Shown: one piece after another, positions 33,942 to 44,762 of the stretch
How the letters are laid out: each line of letters starts with the position of its first letter
How positions within the stretch are numbered: position 1 is the stretch's first letter
Source of the DNA: Paraburkholderia bannensis
Lineage (GTDB): Bacteria > Pseudomonadota > Gammaproteobacteria > Burkholderiales > Burkholderiaceae
NCBI RefSeq assembly: GCF_014200455.1
Contig: NZ_JACHBW010000025.1
Span: 1 to 64,000 of the forward strand
DNA: 64,000 bases
Direction of reading: 5' to 3'
Position numbers and translations under genes: made by a program
Notes under the pieces: model-generated
The model's database searches: none
Told to the model about the DNA's origin: nothing
Seen by the model: only the letters and a program-made list of their open reading frames with translations

Positions 33942-34366
33942 GCGGCATGAGTGGGCAAGCCACGGAAACGGTACAGCCGCGCCCCGTCACGGAAGTGGCG
34001 GTGGGCGTGCTGGTGCAGCCCGACGGCCGCTATCTGCTGGCGCAGCGCCCCGAAGGCAAACCCTATGCGGGCTACTGGGAGTTTCCGGGCGGCAAGCTGG
34101 AGAAGGGCGAGTCGGTCGAAGCGGCGCTGGCGCGCGAACTGCACGAGGAACTGGGTATCGACGTGAAGGCGTGCCATCGCTGGCATACGCTCGAACACGA
34201 TTACCCGCACGCCTATGTGCGGCTCTACTTCTGCAAGGTGACCGACTGGACCGGCGAGCCGCACGGCCGTGAAGGTCAGGCGCTGGCGTGGCAGGCGCTG
34301 CCCGCAAGCGTCGAGCCGCTGCTGCCTGCGACGATTCCGGTGCTGGAATGGCTGGCGGCGGAATAA
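33938..34366 (+). CDS. mutT: NUDIX hydrolase, MutT-like (8-oxo-dGTP diphosphatase)
   Basis: MutT removes oxidised 8-oxo-dGTP from the nucleotide pool. The 142-residue protein carries the full Nudix box, GGKLEKGESVEAALARELHE followed by ELG, at about 50-72. It is preceded by the MutT-typical RPEGKPYAGYWEFPG. The ATG at 33938 overlaps the stop of the DUF815 gene; a second ATG at 33947 is possible. Size and context near coaE-zapD-yacG match the usual proteobacterial mutT location, which supports the symbol over other Nudix enzymes. Confidence 0.9.
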   Translation: MSGMSGQATETVQPRPVTEVAVGVLVQPDGRYLLAQRPEGKPYAGYWEFPGGKLEKGESVEAALARELHEELGIDVKACHRWHTLEHDYPHAYVRLYFCKVTDWTGEPHGREGQALAWQALPASVEPLLPATIPVLEWLAAE

Positions 34367-34394
34367 GCGGCACTTGAGCCGAAGCCAAAAATAC

Positions 34395-34432
34395 AAAAGC
34401 CGCTGCGCGTTCGACGTGCAGCGGCCTTTTTT
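34395..34432. terminator. Terminator between convergent mutT and yacG
   Basis: A stem of about 11 bp (34399-34409 with 34415-34425) is flanked by AAAA on the left and seven T's on the right, so it mainly stops mutT and may also stop the yacG transcript. Confidence 0.85.
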
Positions 34433-34442
34433 ATCTGGGTGC

Positions 34443-34640
34443 TTATTGACGCGTATCCGTGGGCGGCGCCTCGTCATCGGGCGGCGTGTCTTCCTCGTTG
34501 CCGCCGATCCGGTACTTTTCAGCAGCCCAGGCGCCCAGATCCATCTGCTTGCAGCGTTCCGAGCAGAACGGGCGGAAACGGTTTTCCGGTACCCAGCGGA
34601 CATCTTTGCCGCAGGTTGGACATTTGACGACGGTGGTCAT
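34443..34640 (-). CDS. yacG: DNA gyrase inhibitor YacG (zinc-binding)
   Basis: YacG is a small zinc-finger protein that binds GyrB and inhibits gyrase in E. coli. The 65-residue product has the four cysteine ligands in KCPTCGK and FCSERCK, with the conserved [11 protein letters not shown] and [12 protein letters not shown] segments. The acidic C-terminal tail is Asp/Glu/Pro-rich. It is the last gene of the minus-strand run pilBCD-coaE-zapD-yacG. Confidence 0.95.
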   Translation of the reverse strand: MTTVVKCPTCGKDVRWVPENRFRPFCSERCKQMDLGAWAAEKYRIGGNEEDTPPDDEAPPTDTRQ

Positions 34641-34712
34641 TCGGTCGACTGATCAATAGCTGGGCGGCGCCGCTTCAATGACGCCGCGGTTGGCAAAAGC
34701 GCAGTTGCTGGA

Positions 34713-35561
<849 letters not shown>

Positions 35562-35641
35562 TTACATCAGTGTTTTCCAGCAGATTCCTGCAATTTTCCG
35601 CTCGACAAGCGTGAAGCGCGCTGTGAAAACAACCGGGAAGG

Positions 35642-36244
35642 TTACATGCGTGCAAGCGCCAGGTAACGTTGATGCAGTACTTCGACGTCCTGTGCGAGCG
35701 CGTCGAGCGTGACGCCATCGTTGACGATCACATCGTCGGCGGCGGCCAGACGCGCTTCGCGCGTGGCCTGGCGAGCGATGATCGCGAGCACCTGTTCGCG
35801 TGTGAAGCCGTTGCGCGACATCACGCGCGCGATCTGCGTTTCGACGCTGCAATCCACGCCTAGCACGCGATTCACGCGTGTTTTCCACGCACCCGATTCG
35901 ATCAGCAGCGGCACGACCAGCATCACGTACGGTCCGTTCGCCTCGCGTGTCTCGCGCTCGGTTTCGGCGCGGATCAGCGGATGCGTGATTGCTTCGAGCC
36001 GCTTGCGTGCAGCCTCGTCGCCGAATACGAGCGCACGCATGCGCGCGCGGTCCATCGAGCCATCGGCGGCGATGAATTCAGGGCCGAATTGCGCGGCGAT
36101 TTGCGGCATGGCGATGCCATGCGGGGCGGTGACGCGATGCGCTATCAGATCCGTATCCACGAGCGGCACGCCGCGCGCCGCAAACAGATCCGCCACGGTG
36201 GACTTGCCGCTGCCGATACCTCCAGTCAATCCGACTGCATACAT
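35642..36244 (-). CDS. coaE: Dephospho-CoA kinase
   Basis: CoaE phosphorylates dephospho-CoA in the last step of coenzyme A synthesis. The 200-residue P-loop kinase has [12 protein letters not shown] at about 6-17, the DTDLIAH substrate motif, and the lid segment ending in [16 protein letters not shown]. It lies 12 bases after the prepilin peptidase gene, consistent with one transcript. The pilD-coaE-zapD-yacG order is widely conserved. Confidence 0.96.
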   Translation of the reverse strand: MYAVGLTGGIGSGKSTVADLFAARGVPLVDTDLIAHRVTAPHGIAMPQIAAQFGPEFIAADGSMDRARMRALVFGDEAARKRLEAITHPLIRAETERETREANGPYVMLVVPLLIESGAWKTRVNRVLGVDCSVETQIARVMSRNGFTREQVLAIIARQATREARLAAADDVIVNDGVTLDALAQDVEVLHQRYLALARM

Positions 36245-36256
36245 CGATTCATTTCC

Positions 36257-37234
36257 TCACGCAAAAACTCGATAAAGCGGCGTGCCCGCAAACAGCGTGA
36301 TAAACGCGCCGGCAGCCAGGTAAGGGCCGAACGGCAGGGGTTCTTCGAAACGCATGCGACCGCTCAGGGTTGCTGCGAGGCCGACCACCGCGCCGGCCAC
36401 CGCACTGATCACGACGATCTGCGGCAGCGCGGCCCAGCCGAGCCACGCACCGAGGGCGGCGAGTAGCTTGAAGTCGCCATGACCCATGCCTTCGACGCCA
36501 CGCAGCAGGCGGAAAATCCAGTACACGCTCCAGAGTACGAGATAACCCGCGACTGCGCCGATCAAGGCGCTCCGCAGATCGGTGAAGGTGTCGGCGAGAT
36601 TGACGAGCAGCCCGGCCCAGACGAGCGGCAGCGTGATCGCATCGGGCAGCAGGTGATGTTCGAGATCGATCATGCTCGCGGCAATAAGCGCGGCGCTCAG
36701 TGCGAATGCGGCGAGTGCTTTGACCGAGGGGCCGAATGCGAGCAGTGCGCCGGCTGCGCATAGTGCGCTGGCGATTTCGACGGCTGGGTAACGCAGGCTC
36801 ACGCGTGTTCCGCACTGCGAGCAGCGTCCGCGCAGCAACAACCAGCTGACGAGCGGGATGTTTTCCCACGCGCGCAGTACGTGGCCGCAATGCGGGCAGG
36901 CGCTGCGGGGCAGCCACAGGTTGTAGCGTGCGGGCAGACCGTCGTTCAAGAGATCGCCGCTGCAGGGCGTATCGCTGAAGAGTTCGGCGGCGTCAGCGCG
37001 CCATGCGCGCTCCAGCATGATCGGCAATCGATGCACGACCACGTTGAGAAAACTGCCGATCACCAGGCCGATCACGATCGCGAATCCCATCAGCACGCCA
37101 GGCGGCAATGCCGCGAGCGCGAGCGAAAACGATGAGGGCGCATCGACAGGCGCGAGCGGCGTGCCGTTGAACGACGATGCGAACGGCGTGGACACAGCGG
37201 TGGGCGCGGCAGCGGACGATAAAAGGACGGACAT
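36257..37234 (-). CDS. pilD: Prepilin peptidase / N-methyltransferase (type IV leader peptidase)
   Basis: PilD cleaves and N-methylates type IV prepilins and type II secretion pseudopilins at the inner membrane. The 325-residue protein is polytopic. After the first helix (GFAIVIGLVIGSFLNVVVHRLP) comes a cytoplasmic domain with a four-cysteine zinc motif, CPHCGH and CSQCGT. The two catalytic aspartates of the A24A peptidase family are in MIDLEHHLLPD and GMGHGDFKLLAALG. The start at 37234 follows AAGGACGG; a 50-residue Ser/Ala/Pro-rich N-terminus before the first helix is longer than usual. It follows pilC after 28 bp. Confidence 0.93.
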   Translation of the reverse strand: MSVLLSSAAAPTAVSTPFASSFNGTPLAPVDAPSSFSLALAALPPGVLMGFAIVIGLVIGSFLNVVVHRLPIMLERAWRADAAELFSDTPCSGDLLNDGLPARYNLWLPRSACPHCGHVLRAWENIPLVSWLLLRGRCSQCGTRVSLRYPAVEIASALCAAGALLAFGPSVKALAAFALSAALIAASMIDLEHHLLPDAITLPLVWAGLLVNLADTFTDLRSALIGAVAGYLVLWSVYWIFRLLRGVEGMGHGDFKLLAALGAWLGWAALPQIVVISAVAGAVVGLAATLSGRMRFEEPLPFGPYLAAGAFITLFAGTPLYRVFA

Positions 37235-37262
37235 GTGCGGGAACCGTAATCTGGCAGCGATG

Positions 37263-38477
37263 CTACACCACGTTGCCCAGTTGAATGATGGGAAGATACA
37301 TCGCGACCACCAGGCCGCCGACCAGCGCGCCCAGCACGACGATGATGAGCGGCTCGCACAGACTCGCGACGAGTGCGATCTTTTCGTCCACCTGACGGTC
37401 GGCGAGCGCCGCGACGTCGAGCAGCATCGCATCGAGCGCGCCTGATTCTTCTGCGACCGCCACCGGCTGGATCACGTCGTCGGGGAAACAGTTGGCCTTG
37501 CGCATCGCCGATGCGAGCCGTTCGCCGTGGCGCAGCCGTGCGCTGATGCTCGCGCTCGCGTGGTCGAAGAACGCGTTGCCGCTTGCGTGCGTGAGCGAAT
37601 CGAAGGCGTCGGTGAGCGGCGTGCCCGCACCCAGCAACGTGCCGAGCGCGCGGCTCCAGCGCGCGGCGCACAGCGTTGTCAGCAGCGCGCCGACCAGCGG
37701 CAGCGCCAGCGTGATACGGCCGAACGAGATACGTGCGCCCACCGAGCGCCGCAGCAGCGTATGCAGCGCGAACACGCCACCCGTGCAGGTGATGGCAACG
37801 GGCACGCACCAGCGCGCCGCCCCCGCCGACAGCATCAATACGAACTGCGTGGGCGCGGGTAGCGCAGCGCCGAAGCCATCGAAGATCTGCTTGAATGTGG
37901 GCACCACCCAGACGAGCAGGGAAGTGGTGATCGCCAGCGCGAGCAGCAGCACCGCGACGGGATAGGTGAGCGCCGCCCGCACCTTGGCGCGTTGAGCGGC
38001 GGCGCGCTCGCGATCGTCGGCGATGCGCGCAAGGACGTTGGCGAGCGCACCCGATGCTTCGCCCACCGCCACGAGCTGACAGTAGAGCAGGCCGAAGCGC
38101 GCGGGATGCTGCGCGAGGGCTTCGGCGAAACGCTTGCCCGCTGTGATTTCGCGCGCGAGTGAGGCGGCAATGCGCGGAAGCCCCTGCGGGCCCGGCGCCT
38201 GGGCCAGCAGATCGAGCGCACCGGCAAGCGGCAATCCCGCGCGCAACAGACTCGCGAGCTGACGGGTGAAGCGCGTGACGTCGGCCGGCCTGGCGCGCGG
38301 CGGCGCAGCCGGGCCGCGTCGTTCGAGCAGCGTGGCAGTGATGCGATCGCGCTTGAGCGCAACACGTGCCGCCGAGGCATCGAAGGCGATCAGCGTGCCG
38401 CGACGCGCGACGCCTGCAGCGTCGAGGCCGCGCCATGCGAAGCGCGAGTCAGGCGCGGCGATTACGGGCTTCGTCAC
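37263..38477 (-). CDS. pilC: Type IV pilus inner-membrane platform protein PilC (type II secretion F family)
   Basis: PilC is the membrane platform on which the assembly ATPase acts. The 404-residue protein has two T2SSF domains (about 70-195 and 275-395), each followed by hydrophobic helices, and a conserved TRQLASLLRAGLPL start to the first. The start is a GTG at 38477 overlapping the pilB stop (GTGA), which gives a normal-length protein. The family cannot by itself separate pilus from secretion systems, but the pilB-pilC-pilD order favours the pilus. Confidence 0.9.
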   Translation of the reverse strand: MTKPVIAAPDSRFAWRGLDAAGVARRGTLIAFDASAARVALKRDRITATLLERRGPAAPPRARPADVTRFTRQLASLLRAGLPLAGALDLLAQAPGPQGLPRIAASLAREITAGKRFAEALAQHPARFGLLYCQLVAVGEASGALANVLARIADDRERAAAQRAKVRAALTYPVAVLLLALAITTSLLVWVVPTFKQIFDGFGAALPAPTQFVLMLSAGAARWCVPVAITCTGGVFALHTLLRRSVGARISFGRITLALPLVGALLTTLCAARWSRALGTLLGAGTPLTDAFDSLTHASGNAFFDHASASISARLRHGERLASAMRKANCFPDDVIQPVAVAEESGALDAMLLDVAALADRQVDEKIALVASLCEPLIIVVLGALVGGLVVAMYLPIIQLGNVV

Positions 38478-39769
38478 GACGCGTCCGTTGCGGCGAGGGC
38501 TTCGGCGAGGCTCGTCGTGCCGTCGGCCACGCGGGCCAATGCGGCGTCGCGCAAGGTGGCCACGCCTTCCTTGCGCGCCTGGCGCGCGATGTCCTGCGCA
38601 CTGCGCCGCGCGACGATCATGTCGCGCATTGCGGCGCTCACGGGCATCACTTCGTGAATGCCCACACGCCCGCGATAGCCGATGCCATGACATGCTTCGC
38701 AGCCGCAGGCGATGAAGGGTTGGGCATCGGACAGTCCCGCCGCGCGCAAGCTGGCAGCCGATTCGCCCGAGGGCTGGCGGCACTGCGGACATAGCCGCCG
38801 CACGAGCCGCTGCGCCGTGACGAGTCGCAGCGCGGCCGCGAGGTTATAGGGCTCGACGCCGATGTCGATGAGGCGCGCAACCGCCGCCGGCGCATCGTTG
38901 GTGTGCAGCGTGGAGAGTACCAGATGGCCGGTCTGCGCAGCCTTCACTGCGACACCGGCGGTTTCCTCGTCGCGGATTTCGCCGATCATGATCACGTCCG
39001 GATCCTGACGCAGCAGCGCACGCAGCGCGAGCGCGAAGGTGAGGCCGGCCTTCTCGCGCACATTGACCTGATTGATGCCGGCGAGCTGGATTTCAGCGGG
39101 GTCTTCGACCGAGCAGAGATTGCGCGAGGCGTCGTTGAGCTTTTGCAGGAAGCAGTAGAGCGAGAGCGTTTTGCCGCTGCCGGTTGGACCGGTAACCAGA
39201 GCGAGGCCGTGAGGCGCGCCGATTGCAGCGCTCAGCGCCTCGCGCTGCACGGCGTCCAGACCCAGCGCGGTCAGCGAAAGATCGGCGGGCAACGCTTCCA
39301 GCCGCCGCAACACGAGCTTTTCGCCGTGGATGGTCGGCAGCGAGTTCACGCGATAGTCCTCTTGCGGCTGGGCTTCGCCACGCGGGGCGAGGCGCAGTCG
39401 CCCATCCTGGGGAATGCGGCGCTCGGCGATGTCCATGCGCGCGAGCACCTTGATGCGGGTGATGAACGCGTCGCGCAGATGGGCGGGCGGTCGCGCGATC
39501 TCATGCAGCACGCCGTCGATGCGCAGGCGCACGCGCCAGCCCTGTTCGAGCGGCTCGACGTGGAGATCGGAGGCGTTGCGCCGGGCGGCTTCGCGCAGCG
39601 TATCGGCGAGCAGGCGCACCGAGGGCGCGTCGTCCGATGCAGGCGAGGGCGCAGCGGGTGCAGAGGGTGCGGTAAAGCTGCCGCTTGCCGCCCCCTGCGC
39701 TACACGCACGGCAATAGCCGGTATGCGACGAATGCCGTGAGCGCCAAAACGATCAGGAATGGAAAACAT
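38474..39769 (-). CDS. pilB: Type IV pilus assembly ATPase PilB (GspE/PulE family)
   Basis: PilB is the hexameric ATPase that drives pilus extension. The 431-residue product shows Walker A (GPTGSGKTLSLY), the Asp box, Walker B (MIGEIRDEETA), the His box (GHLVLSTLHTNDA) and a four-cysteine zinc motif (CPQC and CEAC). It is about 130 residues shorter than typical PilB because the N-terminal MshEN-type domain is missing; only a 45-residue Ala/Pro-rich segment precedes the N2 domain. It is the first gene of the pilBCD run. No pilin gene lies in the window. Confidence 0.9.
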   Translation of the reverse strand: MFSIPDRFGAHGIRRIPAIAVRVAQGAASGSFTAPSAPAAPSPASDDAPSVRLLADTLREAARRNASDLHVEPLEQGWRVRLRIDGVLHEIARPPAHLRDAFITRIKVLARMDIAERRIPQDGRLRLAPRGEAQPQEDYRVNSLPTIHGEKLVLRRLEALPADLSLTALGLDAVQREALSAAIGAPHGLALVTGPTGSGKTLSLYCFLQKLNDASRNLCSVEDPAEIQLAGINQVNVREKAGLTFALALRALLRQDPDVIMIGEIRDEETAGVAVKAAQTGHLVLSTLHTNDAPAAVARLIDIGVEPYNLAAALRLVTAQRLVRRLCPQCRQPSGESAASLRAAGLSDAQPFIACGCEACHGIGYRGRVGIHEVMPVSAAMRDMIVARRSAQDIARQARKEGVATLRDAALARVADGTTSLAEALAATDAS

Positions 39770-39889
39770 CGATTGCCGGCCCGAAGCCGCCGTGTGCGAA
39801 TGACGGCTTCATGATCGGCTGACGCGGTTGTGCGCGCCAGTCAGCCAAATGGCTAACGCCACCTATGAGCTGCGGGCGAGCGCCCCGGA

Positions 39890-41215
39890 TCAATGCCCCG
39901 GCAGCAGCTTCTTCGCCTTCTGCAGCGCGCGTGCGGAAATGCCCGGCGTCGTGCCCGGTTTGAAAAGCTTCACGGTGCGCACGGCCTGATCGTCGGCGCG
40001 CATGACTTCGAGTTTCACATCGCCGATCTGCACGCACACATCGCCTTCGGGAATCTCTTCGAGCACTTCGAGGATCAGGCCGTTGAGCGTCTTCGGCCCG
40101 TCGGTCGGCAGCGTCAGATGCAGCCAGCGATTGAGCTCGCGCAAGGGCATGCTGCCCGGCACGATGCATTCGCCCTGATCGTTCCAGCCGCCGCGCCCGG
40201 TGCCGCTGCGCGGCATGGTAGTGGTGAATTCGCCGATCAGTTCTTCGATGATGTCTTCCGGTGTGACGAGGCCTTCCATTTCACCGTATTCGTTCACGAC
40301 GAGCGCGATGCGATGGCGACTTTCCTGGAAGTACTGAAGTTGCTGGAACACGGGCGTGCCGGTGGGCACGAAATACGGCTCCGCAAGCAGTTCGCGCAGC
40401 GTCTCGCGCTCGAATTCCTGGTTGTGCAGGGCGGCCAGCGTCTTGCGTACATGCAGCACGCCAAGCACACGATCGATATCGCCCTGATACACGATCAGCT
40501 TGTTGTGATAGCAGGTTTCGAGCTGATGCAGGATGTCTTCGAGCGGCGCGTCGTAGTCGAGCGCTTCGATGCGGCGGCGCGGAATCATCACGTCATCGAC
40601 GGTGATGTTTTCCAGGTCGAACAGGTTCAGCAGGATGCTGCGGTGCTTGGTCGGCATGAAGCTGCCGGATTCCAGCACGATGGTGCGTAGTTCCTCGGTC
40701 GAGAGACGCTGGTCGTGGGCCTTGCTCGTGTTGATGTGCAGCACGCGCAGGATCGTGTTCGCAAACATGTTGACGAACCAGATGATGGGCTTCGTCACGC
40801 GCATGAGCGGTGCGATCAGGAGGCTTGCGGGCAGCGCTATCTTTTCCGGGAAGGTGGCGCCCACGATCTTCGGCGTGATTTCCGCAAACACGATAATGAG
40901 GAACGCGACGATGCCGGTCGCGACCGACAGGACGACGTTGTTATGTCCGAAGGTGTGCAGCGCGATCGAGGTGGTGAGCACCGGAATGATCGTGTTGAAC
41001 AGATTGTTGCCGATCAGGATGACGGACAGCAGCAGGTCGGTGCGCGCGAGCAGTTTCTGCGTGGTCTTCGCGCCGAGCGCGTTGTGGCTCGCGAGGTATT
41101 TCAGCCGATGGCGGTTGAGCGCCATCATCGCCGTTTCGGAGATGGAGAAGAAGCTGGAGCAGATAAGCAGGACAAAGACGGCGCAAATCTGCGCCCATAA
41201 GGGAAGGTGGTCCAC
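39890..41215 (-). CDS. HlyC/CorC family transporter (CNNM, two CBS, CorC_HlyC domains)
   Basis: This 441-residue membrane protein belongs to the CorB/YfjD family implicated in magnesium or cobalt handling. Three to four membrane helices (about 7-150) form the CNNM (DUF21) domain with CSSFFSISETAMMALNRHR. Two CBS domains lie between about 200 and 330, including VVNEYGEMEGLVTPEDIIEELIGE. The CorC_HlyC domain at the C-terminus covers about 350-430. The domain order is complete. Transport function is inferred from the family. It is transcribed alone. Confidence 0.92.
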   Translation of the reverse strand: MDHLPLWAQICAVFVLLICSSFFSISETAMMALNRHRLKYLASHNALGAKTTQKLLARTDLLLSVILIGNNLFNTIIPVLTTSIALHTFGHNNVVLSVATGIVAFLIIVFAEITPKIVGATFPEKIALPASLLIAPLMRVTKPIIWFVNMFANTILRVLHINTSKAHDQRLSTEELRTIVLESGSFMPTKHRSILLNLFDLENITVDDVMIPRRRIEALDYDAPLEDILHQLETCYHNKLIVYQGDIDRVLGVLHVRKTLAALHNQEFERETLRELLAEPYFVPTGTPVFQQLQYFQESRHRIALVVNEYGEMEGLVTPEDIIEELIGEFTTTMPRSGTGRGGWNDQGECIVPGSMPLRELNRWLHLTLPTDGPKTLNGLILEVLEEIPEGDVCVQIGDVKLEVMRADDQAVRTVKLFKPGTTPGISARALQKAKKLLPGH

Positions 41216-41350
41216 GCTAGGAGATAGTGAGGGGAGCGGATGGGGAAACTATAACAGAGGGGTGCGGCGCGACCGCCGTGGCACGGAGTGCGTTGGCCTT
41301 TCGGCCAGGGGCAGGCCCGATGCGTCTGCAGCAAACGAAACCAATGGACG

Positions 41351-41385
41351 AAAAAAAACCGCACAACATGTGTGCGGTTTTTTTT
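41351..41385 (-). terminator. Terminator after tRNA-Pro
   Basis: A perfect 15-bp stem (41351-41365 with 41371-41385) with eight A's on one side and eight T's on the other. It lies seven bases past the tRNA 3' end on the minus strand and would end the ispB-tRNA transcript. Confidence 0.9.
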
Positions 41386-41391
41386 GAATTC

Positions 41392-41468
41392 TGGTCGGGG
41401 TGAGAGGATTCGAACCTCCGGCCTCTACGTCCCGAACGTAGCGCTCTACCAGGCTAAGCTACACCCCG
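41392..41468 (-). tRNA. tRNA-Pro (anticodon CGG)
   Basis: The minus-strand sequence folds as a 77-nt tRNA including an encoded CCA. The acceptor stem is CGGGGTG with CACCCCG, the anticodon arm is CTACG-TTCGGGA-CGTAG giving anticodon CGG, and the T arm contains GGTTCGAATCC. It reads codon CCG. It starts 39 nt after the ispB stop on the same strand, so it may be processed from an ispB read-through transcript. No clear separate promoter is seen. Confidence 0.96.
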
Positions 41469-41507
41469 AATTTTACTGCTTTACTCTCTCAACCTGCTTC
41501 GCCTTCT

Positions 41508-42500
41508 TCAAGACTGGCGCGTCGTCGAGTAAGAACATAATTCTAGCAGGCTCTCTTTGTATTGGGAAGAGGGAAATGAAGAAATTGCATCGGCGGCTGC
41601 CTGAGCCTCCGCCTTCGCGCATTGGAGCGTGTGATCGAGTGCGCCCGAACGCGTGATGGCCGCGAAGATTTCGTCGAAGCGCGTGGTGCCGCCTTGCTCG
41701 ATCGCCTCGCGTGCGAGCGCCGCTTCTTCTGCCGTGCCGTGCTCGATCAGCCAGATCAGCGGCAGGGTGGGCTTGCCTTCGCGCAGGTCGTCGCCGGCGT
41801 TCTTGCCCATCGATTCGGCCGTGCCGGTGTAGTCGAGCCAATCGTCCATGATCTGGAACGCCGTGCCCATACGCCGGCCGTATTCCGCCGCGGCTTCTTC
41901 GGTGCGCGCATCCGCCCCCGAAAGCACCGCGCCCAGTTGCGCCGCCGCTTCGAACAGTTTGGCCGTCTTGTAGCGGATGACCTGCATGTAACGTTCGGTA
42001 TCGACGTCCGCATCATGCATGTTCAGCAGCTGCAGCACTTCCCCTTCGGAAATGATCGTGGTGGCCTGCGAGAGGATTTCCATCACGCGCATCTTGCCGA
42101 CGCCGACCATCATTTCGAACGAACGCGAATACAGATAATCGCCCACCAGCACGCTGGCGGCATTGCCGAACAGCGCGTTGGCCGTCTGGCGGCCGCGCCG
42201 CAGATCGGATTCGTCGACGACATCGTCGTGCAGCAACGTGGCGGTGTGGATGAACTCGACGACGGCCGCGAGCGTGTGCCGATGCGTGCTGCGGTCGCCG
42301 AGCGCGCCGGCCACGAGCAGCAGCAGCGCCGGGCGCAGCCGCTTGCCGCCCGCGCTGATGATGTACTCGGAGATCTGGTTGATCAGCATCACCTCGGACG
42401 CCAGGCTCTGCCGGATGACACGATTCACCTGCTCCATGTCGCTGGCGATGGGCGCAAGCAGGGTCGCTGCGCTGGGGGTAGGGGTGGCGGTGGACGACAT
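41508..42500 (-). CDS. ispB: Octaprenyl diphosphate synthase (polyprenyl synthetase)
   Basis: IspB makes the isoprenoid side chain of ubiquinone. The 330-residue trans-prenyltransferase has the first Asp-rich motif in LLHDDVVDESDLRRG and the second in IMDDWLDYTG, with the GGKRLRPALLLL substrate motif near residue 52. Chain length (C40) is inferred from the family and from the ubiquinone-8 usual for this group. It is divergent from rplU, a common arrangement in proteobacteria. Confidence 0.95.
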   Translation of the reverse strand: MSSTATPTPSAATLLAPIASDMEQVNRVIRQSLASEVMLINQISEYIISAGGKRLRPALLLLVAGALGDRSTHRHTLAAVVEFIHTATLLHDDVVDESDLRRGRQTANALFGNAASVLVGDYLYSRSFEMMVGVGKMRVMEILSQATTIISEGEVLQLLNMHDADVDTERYMQVIRYKTAKLFEAAAQLGAVLSGADARTEEAAAEYGRRMGTAFQIMDDWLDYTGTAESMGKNAGDDLREGKPTLPLIWLIEHGTAEEAALAREAIEQGGTTRFDEIFAAITRSGALDHTLQCAKAEAQAAADAISSFPSSQYKESLLELCSYSTTRQS

Positions 42501-42680
42501 GATGGCAAATATAGGTAGTGCCGCGGATTATAAGGCGAATCGGCCGCGGGCCGGACGCAGCTCTGCCGTCCGGCTGATGGTCCCCTCTATTTTGAGTGTA
42601 TGCGGTGGGGCTCGCGCACCGGTCGGAAACCCTTGCTGCGTCTGGTGCTGGAACACGGGATGCGTGCTTGTCAATACCTT

Positions 42681-42709
42681 TTGACCTCGCAGCTAACTCT
42701 ATGTATAAT
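42681..42709 (+). promoter_or_regulatory. rplU-rpmA promoter
   Basis: TTGACC (42681-42686), a 17-bp spacer and a perfect TATAAT (42704-42709) form a near-consensus sigma-70 promoter about 55 bp before rplU. It fits strong ribosomal protein expression. Confidence 0.88.
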
Positions 42710-42764
42710 CTAAGGTTTCGGGCGCGCAGTGCGTCTGAAAAGATATTTTAGAGTGAGGTTCTCA

Positions 42765-43076
42765 ATGTACGCGGTCATAAAAACCGGCGGCAAGCAGTAC
42801 AAAGTTGCCGTTGGCGAAAAACTCAAAGTAGAACAGATACCGGCTGACATTGACGCAGAAATCACGCTCGACCAGGTTCTCGCAGTGGGCGAAGGCGAAT
42901 CGATTAAGTTCGGTACGCCGCTGGTCAGTGGGGCTTCCGTCAAGGCCACCGTCGTGTCGCAAGGTCGTCACGCAAAAGTGACCATCTTCAAGATGCGTCG
43001 CCGGAAGCACTACCAGAAGCATGGCGGCCACCGCCAGAACTACACCGAACTGCGCATCGACGCGATCAACGCGTAA
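42765..43076 (+). CDS. rplU: 50S ribosomal protein L21
   Basis: This 103-residue protein is ribosomal L21, bound to 23S rRNA near L20. It shows the family start [14 protein letters not shown] and the conserved basic [16 protein letters not shown] stretch. The start at 42765 follows GAGG; an upstream in-frame start at 42729 adds 12 residues not found in the family. It is followed by rpmA after 26 bp in the universal L21-L27 pair. Confidence 0.98.
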   Translation: MYAVIKTGGKQYKVAVGEKLKVEQIPADIDAEITLDQVLAVGEGESIKFGTPLVSGASVKATVVSQGRHAKVTIFKMRRRKHYQKHGGHRQNYTELRIDAINA

Positions 43077-43102
43077 GCGCACGACGGTAAAGGAGCAAAC
43101 AA

Positions 43103-43366
43103 ATGGCACACAAAAAGGCAGGCGGGTCGTCACGTAACGGCCGCGACTCAGAGTCGAAACGACTTGGCGTGAAGGTGTTCGGCGGTCAGGCTATCCTCGC
43201 AGGCGGCATCATCGTTCGCCAGCGCGGTACGCGCATGCACCCGGGCCTGAACGTCGGCATTGGCAAGGACCACACGCTGTACGCGCTGGTCGACGGCCAC
43301 GTCTCGTTCGCGGTCAAGGGCGCAGCCAACAAGCACATGGTCAACGTCGTTCCGGTAGCAGCTTAA
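43103..43366 (+). CDS. rpmA: 50S ribosomal protein L27
   Basis: This 87-residue protein is L27, whose N-terminus reaches the peptidyl-transferase centre. The start [20 protein letters not shown] and the [10 protein letters not shown] segment are diagnostic. It has the Gram-negative type of N-terminus without a cleaved extension. AAGGAG precedes the ATG. A strong terminator follows 31 bp after the stop. Confidence 0.98.
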   Translation: MAHKKAGGSSRNGRDSESKRLGVKVFGGQAILAGGIIVRQRGTRMHPGLNVGIGKDHTLYALVDGHVSFAVKGAANKHMVNVVPVAA

Positions 43367-43397
43367 GTTTTTGCTGCTAGCAATCGACGCAAGGAAG

Positions 43398-43426
43398 GCC
43401 CCGCGAAGTTTGCGGGGCTTTTTTTA
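43398..43426 (+). terminator. Rho-independent terminator of rplU-rpmA
   Basis: A perfect GCCCCGC/GCGGGGC stem (43398-43404 with 43412-43418) is followed by seven T's. Confidence 0.93.
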
Positions 43427-43559
43427 TCTGCGCAGCGGCTCACGCGCTCGCGCAGTGTCGCTAGCCGTTCGGCCAGGTGCGCAAGCATGGCCCCGATGAG
43501 CACAATACGTGGGCACAATAACGATTCACCGACGATTCACCGATTACGGGACGGAGTAA

Positions 43560-44681
<1,122 letters not shown>

Positions 44682-44762
44682 TTCACCGTTCGTGCCGGTT
44701 AGCGGTCCGCGGGCCGCACCGGCCGCTTCACGCGTCATCAGTCATTTGGGAGACCGCGCAGC

